From positions 1 to 64,000 of the forward strand of contig NZ_JALRNF010000035.1 in assembly GCF_030272895.1 (NCBI RefSeq): DNA of 64,000 bases, read 5' to 3'. Every line of letters starts with the position of its first letter. Within the stretch, counting starts at the first letter, position 1. This DNA comes from Pseudomonas sp. BGr12. GTDB lineage: Bacteria > Pseudomonadota > Gammaproteobacteria > Pseudomonadales > Pseudomonadaceae. Below, one piece after another: positions 17,712-29,948 of this stretch. The translations under genes and the position numbers were made by a program. The notes beneath the pieces were generated by a model that was given only the letters and a program-made list of their open reading frames with translations, was not told the DNA's origin and made no database searches.

Positions 17712-18707
17712 ATGAATCAACGCACGCCCTCGATCCGCCCCGAGCAAAGCGACGACCTGGCTGCCCTGTGCAAGGCCAGTGGCGATCCGCTGCGCCTGAA
17801 GGTATTGCGGGCGCTGGCCAGCGATTCGTTCGGCGTGCTGGAGCTGGCGCAGATATTCGCCACCGGCCAGTCGGGCATGAGCCACCACCTCAAGGTGCTG
17901 GCCCAGGCCGACCTGGTGGCCACCCGCCGGGAAGGAAACGCGATTTTTTATCGCCGCGCCCTGCCCGATGCCCTGCGCCTGGGCGGAAAGTTGCACGCGG
18001 CGTTGCTTGAAGAGGTCGATGAGCTGACCCTGCCCGACGACGTCCAGGCGAGGATCGGCCAGGTCCAGCAACGACGCGCCGCCACCAGCCAGGATTTTTT
18101 CCAGCGCGTGGAAGAGAAGTTTCGCGCCCAGCAGGACCTGATTGCCGGCCTGCCCCAGTACCGCGAAAGCTTGCTGGCACTGCTCGACAAGCTCAACTTC
18201 GAGCCTGGCGCCGGCGCCCTTGAAGTGGGGCCGGGCGATGGCGAATTCCTTCCGGAACTGGCCCGGCGATTCTCCCGGGTCACTGCCCTGGACAACAGCC
18301 CGACCATGCTCGAGCTGGCCCGCCAGGTCTGTGAACGAGAAGGCCTGGCCAACGTCAACCTGCAGTTGGCCGACGCACTCCGGGTAACGGATGTGAGCGC
18401 CGACTGCGTTGTGCTGAACATGGTCCTGCACCACTTCAGTGCTCCGGCCGACGCCTTGCGGCAACTGGCCGACCACGTGAAACCAGGCGGCAGCCTGTTG
18501 GTAACAGAGTTGTGCAGCCACGACCAGAGCTGGGCCAGGGAGGCTTGCGGCGATATCTGGCTGGGCTTTGAACAGGATGATCTGTCCCGTTGGGCCAGCG
18601 CTGCGGGACTGGCGCCCGGGGACAGCCTTTATGTGGGCTTACGTAATGGTTTCCAGATCCAGGTCCGCCACTTTCAGCGGCCGGCTGGCGACACTCACCA
18701 TCGGTAA
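17712..18707 (+). CDS. ArsR-family regulator fused to SAM-dependent methyltransferase
   Basis: 331 residues. The N-terminal winged helix (about 15-95: SGDPLRLKVLRALA, VLELAQIFATGQSGMSHHLKVLAQADLVATRREGNAIFYRRA) is ArsR-like but shows no clear metal-binding Cys cluster. After a helical linker comes a class I methyltransferase domain with motif I ALEVGPGDGEFLPEL (about 175), an acidic motif II (TALDNSPTMLEL) and NMVLHHFSAPADALRQL. The gene precedes metK by 19 bases and probably forms an operon with it. A protein that binds SAM or SAH and DNA beside the SAM synthetase gene suggests a methyl-cycle sensor, but the methyltransferase may also be catalytic. SahR, an ArsR-type regulator of methionine metabolism known in other proteobacteria, is a useful comparison. 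Confidence 0.85.
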   Translation: MNQRTPSIRPEQSDDLAALCKASGDPLRLKVLRALASDSFGVLELAQIFATGQSGMSHHLKVLAQADLVATRREGNAIFYRRALPDALRLGGKLHAALLEEVDELTLPDDVQARIGQVQQRRAATSQDFFQRVEEKFRAQQDLIAGLPQYRESLLALLDKLNFEPGAGALEVGPGDGEFLPELARRFSRVTALDNSPTMLELARQVCEREGLANVNLQLADALRVTDVSADCVVLNMVLHHFSAPADALRQLADHVKPGGSLLVTELCSHDQSWAREACGDIWLGFEQDDLSRWASAAGLAPGDSLYVGLRNGFQIQVRHFQRPAGDTHHR

Positions 18708-18726
18708 ATTTTAGGAACCCGTCGAG

Positions 18727-19917
<1,191 letters not shown>

Positions 19918-19922
19918 GCTGA

Positions 19923-21758
<1,836 letters not shown>

Positions 21759-21816
21759 ATCTTCCGGTTCAAGGCAGCATCATGGGTTCTGCTGTCCAGC
21801 CCCAAACGGAGCCCCT

Positions 21817-22212
21817 ATGAAACTACTGTCACCTCTCGCCCTGTTCACCGCCTGCGCGCTGCTCGCATCGCCGCTGCTGGCCGCTGAAGAACAGCCAGGG
21901 TTGACCGGTTGCGCAGCCAAGCGACAGGCCATCAGCGAACAGATCGAACAAGCGCGCGCCCAGGGCAACAGTGACCAGCAAGCCGGCCTGGAAAAAGCCC
22001 TGAGCGAAGTGACCGAGCATTGCACCGATGCCGGCCTGCGCAAGGAGCGCGAGCAGAAAGTGCTCGACGCCCGCCACGAAGTGACCCAGCGCACCAAGGA
22101 CCTGGACAAGGCCATGAAAAAAGGTGACGCCGAGAAGATCAACAAGCGCAAGGACAAGCTGGCCGAGTCCAAGAAGGAACTGCAACAGGCACTCGATGAG
22201 CTGGAAAAGTAA
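21817..22212 (+). CDS. DUF1090 (YqjC-like) periplasmic protein
   Basis: 131 residues with a Sec signal (MKLLSPLALFTACALLASPLLAA). The mature part holds a two-Cys segment (LTGCAAKRQAISEQIEQARAQGN...EHCTDAG) and then a long charged helix rich in Lys/Glu (KDLDKAMKKGDAEKINKRKDKLAESKKELQQALDELEK), which should form a coiled coil. This is the DUF1090/YqjC pattern; function is unknown. The next neighbour is a REP pair and a convergent cytochrome gene. Confidence 0.82.
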   Translation: MKLLSPLALFTACALLASPLLAAEEQPGLTGCAAKRQAISEQIEQARAQGNSDQQAGLEKALSEVTEHCTDAGLRKEREQKVLDARHEVTQRTKDLDKAMKKGDAEKINKRKDKLAESKKELQQALDELEK

Positions 22213-22214
22213 CC

Positions 22215-22293
22215 TGTAGGAGCGGGCTTGTCCCGCGATTGCGGCTTGCCAGTAATATCGTATCGCGGGACAAGTCGCACCGCCGCTCCTACA
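22215..22293. repeat. REP pair, inverted
   Basis: TGTAGGAGCGGGCTTGTCCC at one end and the mirrored ATCGCGGGACAAG...CCGCTCCTACA at the other, between the convergent DUF1090 and cytochrome genes. The second arm carries a small insertion (TCGCACCG), so this pair is diverging. Confidence 0.85.
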
Positions 22294-22310
22294 GGGGGCA
22301 GGTTGTCGAT

Positions 22311-22757
22311 TCAGTGATTACGGAACTCGGTATGGCAGGCCTTGCACGCCGCCTCGACCTTGTCGGTCGGGGCCTGCAGCGCTACTGCCTTCAACGGCTG
22401 GGTACGGGTGACGGCGACCAGTTCGCCCGTCGCCACTTCAAGCTGGCGGGCCAGGTCCTGGAAGCGCGCCTGCTTTTCCCAGACCTCGGCACGGGCGCTG
22501 GTTTGGTCGTCTTCGCGAACCTGTGGAAAATGCTTCCACGGCTCATGGGACAGGGCGTCGAGCTTGACTGCGCCATCGGCGAACTTCTGCCCGTCGAAGG
22601 CCAGGCGTCCACGCAGCATGCCACCCAGGTCTTCGCTGGTCTTGAGCATCTGCTTGAAGATCGTCTTGCGCTGGCCCAATGGCGAGTTGGGATCGACGCC
22701 GCCACAGGCGGTGAGCGTCAGGCAGGCCAGCAGTGCAACAGTAAATCGCTTGAGCAT
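22311..22757 (-). CDS. c-type cytochrome lipoprotein (cytochrome c'/c556-like)
   Basis: 148 residues. The signal peptide ends in a lipobox (LLACLTLTACGG), and the single haem-attachment motif CKACH sits near the C-terminus (about 140-144), the layout of the four-helix cytochrome c'/c556 family. The body is helical (GQRKTIFKQMLKTSEDLGGMLRGRLAFD..., typical start of cytochrome c'). It should be an envelope electron-transfer or gas-binding protein anchored by lipid; partner unknown. An in-frame extension upstream is not needed. Confidence 0.85.
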   Translation of the reverse strand: MLKRFTVALLACLTLTACGGVDPNSPLGQRKTIFKQMLKTSEDLGGMLRGRLAFDGQKFADGAVKLDALSHEPWKHFPQVREDDQTSARAEVWEKQARFQDLARQLEVATGELVAVTRTQPLKAVALQAPTDKVEAACKACHTEFRNH

Positions 22758-22875
22758 GATGATCTCGGCTCACGGAAAAAAGGCGGCCAGTATCCTCGCC
22801 CTGCCAGCAAAGACCAATACCCTTATTAAAACTACGGCTTGTTCCCCGGAACAAACCGGCAAGGAAAACCTGTTT

Positions 22876-24027
22876 ATGAAACATCCCCTGCGCCACCTGG
22901 CATGGACCCTCCCGGTACTGGCGCTGCTCGCCGGTTGCAACGGCGGCGCTCCGGAAAAGCCCAAGCCGCACGCCGTCGCCACCTATGTCAGCAGCACCTG
23001 GAAAGACCTGCCAGACGTCAGCGACAGCGACCTGCTGGCCGGCTTCGAGGCCTGGCGAAGTGCCTGCGAGCGCCTCAAGCGCGATGCCATCTGGGCCACG
23101 ACCTGCGCCGCCGCTACCGCTGTCCCTGCCGACGCTGCACAAGTGCGCAGCTTCCTCCAGGCTCAACTGGAGGTCTACAGCATGCGCTCGGGCAACAACA
23201 GCGCCAACGGCCTGATCACCGGCTATTACGAACCGGTCTACCCGGGCAGCCTGAGCCAGACCGAGTCGGCCCATGTGCCTGTCTATGGTGTACCCGACGA
23301 CATGATCGTGGTGGCCCTGGACAGCGTTTACCCCGAGCTCAAGGGCAAGCGCCTGCGCGGTCGCCTTGAAGGCCGGACCCTCAAGCCCTACGACACCGCC
23401 GAAGTCATCAACCAGAAAGGCGTTCCGGCACCGGTGCTGGCCTGGCTCACCGACCCGATGGACCTGCAGTTCCTGCAGATCCAGGGCTCCGGACGCATCC
23501 AGCTCGACGGCGGCCGTCAGCTGCGCATCGGCTATGCCGACCAGAACGGCCACCCTTACCGCCCCATCGGGCGCTGGCTGGTCGAGCAGGGCCAGTTGAA
23601 GAAAGAAGAGGTGACCATGGGCAGCATTCACAGCTGGGCCCAGGCCAACCCGGCACGGGTCCCGGAACTGCTGGCAAGTAACCCCAGCTACGTGTTCTTC
23701 AGTACCCGCCCGGACAGCAACGAAGGCCCGCGCGGTTCGCTCAACGTGCCGCTGACCGCCGGCTACAGCGTGGCCATCGACCGCAAGGTGATACCGCTGG
23801 GCAGCCTGCTCTGGCTCTCCACCACCCGCCCCGACGGCGCGCCGGTGGTTCGCCCGGTTGCCGCCCAGGACACCGGCGGCGCCATCACCGGCGAAGTACG
23901 CGCCGACCTGTTCTGGGGTACTGGCAGTGAAGCCGGCAAACTGGCGGGCGACATGAAGCAACAGGGCCAGATCTGGTTGCTGTGGCCCAAGGGCGCAGCC
24001 TTGCCGGCCGTGCCCCAGGTGCCTTGA
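22876..24027 (+). CDS. mltA: Membrane-bound lytic murein transglycosylase A
   Basis: Outer-membrane lipoprotein that cleaves peptidoglycan glycan strands to 1,6-anhydromuropeptides. 383 residues, lipobox in LALLAGC. The MltA domain is visible as GLITGYYEPVYPGSL (about 110), FLQIQGSGRIQLDGG (about 198) and the 3D domain AAQDTGGAITGEVRADLFWGTG (about 330), whose Asp residues include the catalytic one. The frame is open well upstream of 22876 but that stretch has no homology and the ATG begins the signal peptide. Transcribed away from the cytochrome gene. Confidence 0.95.
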   Translation: MKHPLRHLAWTLPVLALLAGCNGGAPEKPKPHAVATYVSSTWKDLPDVSDSDLLAGFEAWRSACERLKRDAIWATTCAAATAVPADAAQVRSFLQAQLEVYSMRSGNNSANGLITGYYEPVYPGSLSQTESAHVPVYGVPDDMIVVALDSVYPELKGKRLRGRLEGRTLKPYDTAEVINQKGVPAPVLAWLTDPMDLQFLQIQGSGRIQLDGGRQLRIGYADQNGHPYRPIGRWLVEQGQLKKEEVTMGSIHSWAQANPARVPELLASNPSYVFFSTRPDSNEGPRGSLNVPLTAGYSVAIDRKVIPLGSLLWLSTTRPDGAPVVRPVAAQDTGGAITGEVRADLFWGTGSEAGKLAGDMKQQGQIWLLWPKGAALPAVPQVP

Positions 24028-24034
24028 GCATCGC

Positions 24035-24421
24035 TCAGAGCGAAACGAAGAAGAACGAGGCGATCAGGCCCAGGCCGACGAACCAGACCAGCGAACGCAG
24101 GGCTGCCCAGTCGGCCAGGTAGCAGATGATGTAGAGCAGGCGGCTGGTGATGAAAAGCACCGCCAGTACGTCCTGGGTCACCTGCTCGGCATTGCCGACG
24201 ATGTCGGCGATGATTACCGCTGCGGCGAACGCCGGGAACGCTTCGAAGCTGTTCAACTGGGCCGCATGGGCACGACGCGGGAAGCCTTCGAGGGTGTCGA
24301 GGAAGGCTCGTGGGTCGTGATTGTCGCGCAGCCTGAAGCGCCCGCTGCCCAGCTTGGCGGTCAGGGTACACAGGAATGGCAGAAGCAACGCGATCAATAC
24401 ACACCAGAAGGCGACGGTCAT
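24035..24421 (-). CDS. MAPEG-family membrane protein
   Basis: 128 residues with four predicted membrane segments. The pattern DNHDPRAFLDTLEGFPRRAHAAQLNSFEAFPAFAAAVI (about residues 35-70) is the MAPEG signature (glutathione/eicosanoid-related membrane enzymes in eukaryotes; role in bacteria mostly unknown). It follows the EamA transporter gene by 25 bases and is probably cotranscribed with it. It converges with mltA with only 7 bases between the stops. Confidence 0.85.
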   Translation of the reverse strand: MTVAFWCVLIALLLPFLCTLTAKLGSGRFRLRDNHDPRAFLDTLEGFPRRAHAAQLNSFEAFPAFAAAVIIADIVGNAEQVTQDVLAVLFITSRLLYIICYLADWAALRSLVWFVGLGLIASFFFVSL

Positions 24422-24446
24422 GGCTAGGTCCTTGTCGTTTGGAAGC

Positions 24447-25280
24447 TCAGAGTTTCATGATCAGCATGCCGATCAGCACCAGGGCACAAGCTAAGAGCCT
24501 GGGCCCGCCAAAAGGTTCTTTGAGGTAGCGCATGCCGAACAGCACCACCAGTATCACGCTGACTTCCCGCAGCGCCGCCGCCTCGGCCACCGAGCCCAGC
24601 TGCATGGCCCAGAGCACCAGTGCATAACTGAACAGCACGCAGAAACCTACCGCCAGCCCCAGGCGCCACTGCAAGCGCCAGAACAACACGAAGGGCGCAC
24701 GCCGGGCGACGCCGGCCAGCAGCGGAAAGGGCCAGGCGCTGAGCAGCGTCAACCAGACAAGATAGTCCAGGGGTTGCGACCAGAGCCGAATGGCCTGGCC
24801 GTCGAACCAGGTGTAACAGCCGATGCACAGGCCGATCAGGGCCACCACCGGCAGCATCGACCAGGGCAGCCGGTCGCCACCTCCGCCCTGCCAGAGCAGA
24901 CAGGCCATGCCACAGGGAATCAGCAGAATGCCGATGATCTGCTGGCTGCTCAACGTTTCGCCGGCGAAGGTCAGGGTCAAGGCCAGCACCACCAGCGGTG
25001 AAAGGCCGCGCATCAAGGGGTAGACCAGACCCAGGTCACCCACCCGATAGGCCTGGATCAACAAGAACCGGTACAACTGCTCGAACAGCGCCGAGGCCAG
25101 CAGCCAGGGCCACACCTGCGCAGGCGGGAACTGCACGAAACCGACCATCGCCACCGCGAACACCAGCGCCACCAGGTCCATGCTGGCAATCACCAGCAGG
25201 CGCTCGCCGCTGAATTTGATCATGGTATTCCAGGTCGCGTGCAGCAGGGCGGCAACCAGAACGAGAGAAGTGGCTAACAC
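24447..25280 (-). CDS. EamA/DMT-family transporter
   Basis: 277-residue membrane protein with about ten hydrophobic helices arranged as two EamA repeats (first repeat LVLVAALLHATWNTMIKFSGERL, second starting near PWSMLPVVALIGLCIGCYTWFDG). Family members export amino acids or other metabolites; the substrate is not evident. I chose GTG 25280 (VLATSLVLVAALLHATWN) because AAGGA lies 7 bases upstream; the longer ATG at 25307 adds nine poorly fitting residues. The cation antiporter gene lies on the opposite strand, so 25281-25482 may hold both promoters. Confidence 0.85.
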   Translation of the reverse strand: MLATSLVLVAALLHATWNTMIKFSGERLLVIASMDLVALVFAVAMVGFVQFPPAQVWPWLLASALFEQLYRFLLIQAYRVGDLGLVYPLMRGLSPLVVLALTLTFAGETLSSQQIIGILLIPCGMACLLWQGGGGDRLPWSMLPVVALIGLCIGCYTWFDGQAIRLWSQPLDYLVWLTLLSAWPFPLLAGVARRAPFVLFWRLQWRLGLAVGFCVLFSYALVLWAMQLGSVAEAAALREVSVILVVLFGMRYLKEPFGGPRLLACALVLIGMLIMKL

Positions 25281-25457
25281 GCGAAGGTCCTTGGCAGTGC
25301 AGTTCAAGTCATCTGTGACTGGCCGCTATCTAAGCACATTCGAGTGCCCTGGAAACGAAATCCACACAACGTGGTCAACGCATGCAGCCAAAAACTGTGC
25401 CCCCAGGCCATCGGCAGGTCATCAAAGCCCTGCCCGATGGAATCGGGCGCCCAATCG

Positions 25458-25469
25458 CCCCCCCCCCCC
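25458..25469 (+). other. C12 homopolymer upstream of the antiporter gene
   Basis: Twelve consecutive C residues, 13 bases before the antiporter ATG and immediately before its Shine-Dalgarno AGGA. Tracts of this length can slip during replication, so the spacing between promoter and ribosome binding site may vary between cells. It may also be a sequencing error in length. Confidence 0.6.
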
Positions 25470-25482
25470 TACAGGACCTGGA

Positions 25483-26718
25483 ATGCTTGAGCTTGTTGCT
25501 GCGTTTATCTGTCTGACGACACTCCTTACTTACCTGAACTACCGCTTCATCGGCCTGCCGCCCACCATCGGCGTCATGGTCACCGCACTGCTGTTCTCCC
25601 TGTTGCTGCAAGGCCTGAGCGTCATCGGCTATCCGGGACTGGAAGAGCGCGTGCAAGGCCTGATGGGCCAGATCGACTTCAATGACCTGCTGATGCACTG
25701 GATGCTGTCGTTCCTGCTGTTCGCCGGCGCCCTGCACGTCAACCTCGCCGACCTGCGCAGCTACCGCTGGCCGATCGGCCTGCTGGCTACCGTCGGCGTA
25801 CTGATCGCCACCGTGGTGATCGGTTTTCTCGCGCACTGGATCTTCGCCCTGTTCGGCTGGCACGTCAGCCTGCTCTACTGCCTGCTGTTCGGCGCCCTGA
25901 TCTCGCCGACCGACCCGATTGCAGTTCTCGGCGCCCTGCGCACCGCCAATGCCTCCAAGCCACTGAAAACCACCATCGTCGGCGAGTCGCTGTTCAATGA
26001 CGGCACGGCGGTAGTGGTGTTCACCGTGCTGCTGGGCATCGCCCAGCTGGGCGAGACGCCGAGCCTGGGCGAAACCGCGATCCTGTTCGCCCGCGAAGCC
26101 ATTGGCGGCGCGCTGTTCGGTGGCCTGATCGGCTACATCACCTACCGCATGATCAAAAGCATCGAGCAGTACCAGGTCGAGGTCATGCTGACCCTGGCCC
26201 TGGTCATCGGCGGTTCGGCCATGGCCTACGAGCTGCATGTGTCGGCACCGATCGCCATGGTGGTGGCGGGCCTGATCATCGGCAATATGGGCCGTAACCT
26301 GGCGATGAACGAAATGACCCGGCGCTACCTGGACGGCTTCTGGGAACTGATCGACGACATGCTCAACGCCCTGCTGTTCGCCCTGATCGGTCTTGAGCTG
26401 TTGCTGCTGCCATTCTCCTGGATGCACCTGGCGGCGGCCGGCCTGCTGGCCGTGGCGATCCTGCTGTCGCGGCTGCTGACCGTGGCCCCGGCCATCGTCC
26501 TGCTGCGCCGCTGGCGCACGGTGCCGCGCGGGACCGTGCGGGTCCTGACCTGGGGTGGCTTGCGTGGCGGGGTGTCGGTGGCACTGGCGCTGTCGCTGCC
26601 GACCGGCACCGAACGCGACCTGCTGCTGAGCATCACCTACATCGTGGTGCTGTCGTCGATCCTGTTGCAGGGGTTGACGATCGGGCGGGTGGTTCGCGGA
26701 GTAACCGAACAACCTTGA
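25483..26718 (+). CDS. Na+(K+)/H+ antiporter, CPA1/NhaP-like
   Basis: 411 residues, about 11-12 membrane helices. Landmarks of CPA1 exchangers: ALISPTDPIAVLGALRTANASKPLKTTIVGESLFNDGTAVVVF (about 145-190, containing the ion-binding Asp/Asn pair region) and TWGGLRGGVSVALALSLP near residue 363. It should exchange Na+ or K+ for protons in pH and osmotic balance. The frame is open upstream through the C12 tract, but the ATG at 25483 begins the first helix and has AGGA about 9 bases before it. A REP pair follows the stop. Confidence 0.92.
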   Translation: MLELVAAFICLTTLLTYLNYRFIGLPPTIGVMVTALLFSLLLQGLSVIGYPGLEERVQGLMGQIDFNDLLMHWMLSFLLFAGALHVNLADLRSYRWPIGLLATVGVLIATVVIGFLAHWIFALFGWHVSLLYCLLFGALISPTDPIAVLGALRTANASKPLKTTIVGESLFNDGTAVVVFTVLLGIAQLGETPSLGETAILFAREAIGGALFGGLIGYITYRMIKSIEQYQVEVMLTLALVIGGSAMAYELHVSAPIAMVVAGLIIGNMGRNLAMNEMTRRYLDGFWELIDDMLNALLFALIGLELLLLPFSWMHLAAAGLLAVAILLSRLLTVAPAIVLLRRWRTVPRGTVRVLTWGGLRGGVSVALALSLPTGTERDLLLSITYIVVLSSILLQGLTIGRVVRGVTEQP

Positions 26719-26727
26719 GGGCCCTGT

Positions 26728-26779
26728 CGCGGGGCAAGCCCGCTCCCACAACACGGTGGGAGCGGGCTTGCCCCGCGAT
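26728..26779. repeat. REP pair, inverted
   Basis: TCGCGGGGCAAGCCCGCTCCCAC and its mirror GTGGGAGCGGGCTTGCCCC separated by a few bases, between the convergent antiporter and thioesterase genes. Confidence 0.9.
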
Positions 26780-26783
26780 GCTG

Positions 26784-27182
26784 TTACTCCACCGGCGTAT
26801 CGAACTGATCCTTGATGTACTTGATCTCGGTGCGCCCGTGCGCTGCCGGCAAGCCATCCTCACCCAGGTTGACGAAGACCATGCGGTCGACGGTCAGGAT
26901 GCTCTTGCGGGTGATCTTGTTGCGCACTTCGCACTTGAGGGTGATGGAGGTGCGGCCGAACTCGGTGGCGGTGATGCCCAGCTCGATGATGTCGCCCTGG
27001 CGCGAGGCGCTGACGAAGTTGATCTCCGAGATGTACTTGGTGACCACACGCTGGTTGCCCAGCTGGACGATCGCGTAGATCGCCGCCTCCTCGTCGATCC
27101 AGCGCAGCAGGCTGCCGCCGAACAGGGTGCCGTTGGGGTTGAGGTCTTCGGGCTTGACCCATTTGCGGGTGTGGAAATTCAT
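26784..27182 (-). CDS. Acyl-CoA thioesterase, hotdog fold (YciA/BFIT-like)
   Basis: 132 residues. The segment NPNGTLFGGSLLRWIDEEAAIYAI (about residues 16-39) is the hallmark of YciA/cytosolic acyl-CoA thioesterase hotdog proteins, including the catalytic Asp/Glu (WIDEEA). They hydrolyse acyl-CoA to free acid and CoA. CAGGAG precedes the ATG at 27182; the frame is open upstream into the region shared with ahcY. It is divergent from ahcY. Confidence 0.9.
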   Translation of the reverse strand: MNFHTRKWVKPEDLNPNGTLFGGSLLRWIDEEAAIYAIVQLGNQRVVTKYISEINFVSASRQGDIIELGITATEFGRTSITLKCEVRNKITRKSILTVDRMVFVNLGEDGLPAAHGRTEIKYIKDQFDTPVE

Positions 27183-27266
27183 GTCTACTCCTGACCATCT
27201 TGCCAATCGATGCCAGTAATGATGGCAGAGCCCGCCCCGCCCCTCCATTGAACATCGACTATGGTC

Positions 27267-27278
27267 TCGATTAATCGA
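27267..27278. promoter_or_regulatory. 12-bp palindrome upstream of ahcY
   Basis: TCGATTAATCGA, with a further half-site ATCGA at 27253-27257, lies 10 bases upstream of the -35 box of the ahcY promoter and may be a regulator site. It does not match the palindrome at the ArsR-methyltransferase gene. The protein binding here is unknown. Confidence 0.4.
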
Positions 27279-27287
27279 CAGAAAACC

Positions 27288-27316
27288 TTGGGCAGTGGCG
27301 CGCACGCGGCTATAAT
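27288..27316 (+). promoter_or_regulatory. Sigma-70 promoter of ahcY
   Basis: -35 TTGGGC (27288-27293), 17-base spacer and a perfect -10 TATAAT (27311-27316). The transcript would start near 27323, leaving room for the SAH riboswitch in a leader of about 170 bases. Confidence 0.75.
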
Positions 27317-27350
27317 CGCCCTCGCTTCAAAAACGGTCATCTGCACTTGA

Positions 27351-28901
<1,551 letters not shown>

Positions 28902-28907
28902 TGGGCC

Positions 28908-28944
28908 AAAGCCGGTGTCGCTGCAAAGCGTCACCGGCTTTTTT
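28908..28944 (+). terminator. Rho-independent terminator of ahcY
   Basis: Stem AAAGCCGGTG/CACCGGCTTT with a 14-base loop, extended by T residues, starting 6 bases after the ahcY stop. Confidence 0.9.
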
Positions 28945-28997
28945 CTGTAAGCCAGCCTTGCCGCTGGCCTGCTCGATCGGTTTACCAGGATTTCGCC

Positions 28998-29843
28998 ATG
29001 TCTCAGGAACGCCGTTACAGCTTCGAGTTCTTCCCGACCAAGACCGATGCTGGACATGAAAAACTGATTGCCACTGCCCGCCAGCTGGCTACCTACAACC
29101 CGGATTTCTTCTCCTGCACCTACGGTGCCGGTGGCTCGACCCGCGACCGCACGCTGAACACCGTGCTGCAGCTGGAGAGTGAAGTGAAGATCCCTGCCGC
29201 TCCGCACCTGTCGTGTGTCGGTGACAGCAAGGACGACCTGCGCACCCTGCTGACCCAGTACAAGGCAGCCGGCATCCAGCGCATCGTCGCCCTGCGCGGC
29301 GACCTGCCGTCGGGCATGGGCATGGCCAGCGGCGAGCTGCGCTACGCCAACGAACTGGTCGAGTTCATCCGCCAGGAAAGCGGTGATCACTTCCACATCG
29401 AAATCGCTGCCTACCCGGAGATGCACCCCCAGGCGCGCAATTTCGAAGATGACCTGAAGAACTTCGTGCGCAAGGCCAATGCCGGTGCCAACAGCGCCAT
29501 CACCCAGTACTTCTTCAACGCCGACAGCTACTTCTACTTCGTCGAGCGCGTGCAGCAGCTGGGCGTGGACATGCCGGTGGTGCCGGGGATCATGCCGATC
29601 ACCAACTACAGCAAGCTGGCGCGCTTCTCCGACGCCTGCGGCGCCGAGATCCCTCGCTGGATCCGCAAGCAGTTGGAAGCCTACGGCGACGATACCCAGA
29701 GCATCCAGGCCTTCGGCGAAGAGGTCATCACCCGCATGTGCGAACAGCTGCTGCAAGGCGGCGCGCCAGGGTTGCACTTCTACACCCTGAACCAGGCTGA
29801 CCCGAGCCTGGCGATCTGGAACAACCTCAAGTTGCCCCGCTGA
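28998..29843 (+). CDS. metF: 5,10-Methylenetetrahydrofolate reductase
   Basis: FAD enzyme reducing methylene-THF to methyl-THF, the methyl donor for methionine synthesis. 281 residues. Start RRYSFEFFPTKTDAGHEKL includes the conserved Glu of the SFEFFPPK motif (here FFPTK); other marks are YGAGGSTRDRT (about 45), RGDLPSG (about 97) and VVPGIMPITNYSKL (about 195). AGGA lies about 9 bases before the ATG. With metK and ahcY it completes much of the methyl cycle, here encoded within 11 kb. Confidence 0.97.
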   Translation: MSQERRYSFEFFPTKTDAGHEKLIATARQLATYNPDFFSCTYGAGGSTRDRTLNTVLQLESEVKIPAAPHLSCVGDSKDDLRTLLTQYKAAGIQRIVALRGDLPSGMGMASGELRYANELVEFIRQESGDHFHIEIAAYPEMHPQARNFEDDLKNFVRKANAGANSAITQYFFNADSYFYFVERVQQLGVDMPVVPGIMPITNYSKLARFSDACGAEIPRWIRKQLEAYGDDTQSIQAFGEEVITRMCEQLLQGGAPGLHFYTLNQADPSLAIWNNLKLPR

Positions 29844-29886
29844 TCGTTTTATTACACCGCTAGTAACAATTGCTGCAGAATGTTGT

Positions 29887-29915
29887 AAAGGTCTTGGCTT
29901 AGGCTAAGGCCTTTC
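29887..29915 (+). terminator. Possible terminator of metF
   Basis: Stem AAAGGTCTT/AAGGCCTTT (one G-T pair) with a 10-base loop, 43 bases after the metF stop. The T run is short (TTTC), so termination strength is uncertain. Confidence 0.5.
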
Positions 29916-29948
29916 TGCACTCTTGAACTGACGGATTTTCCTGCTTCC

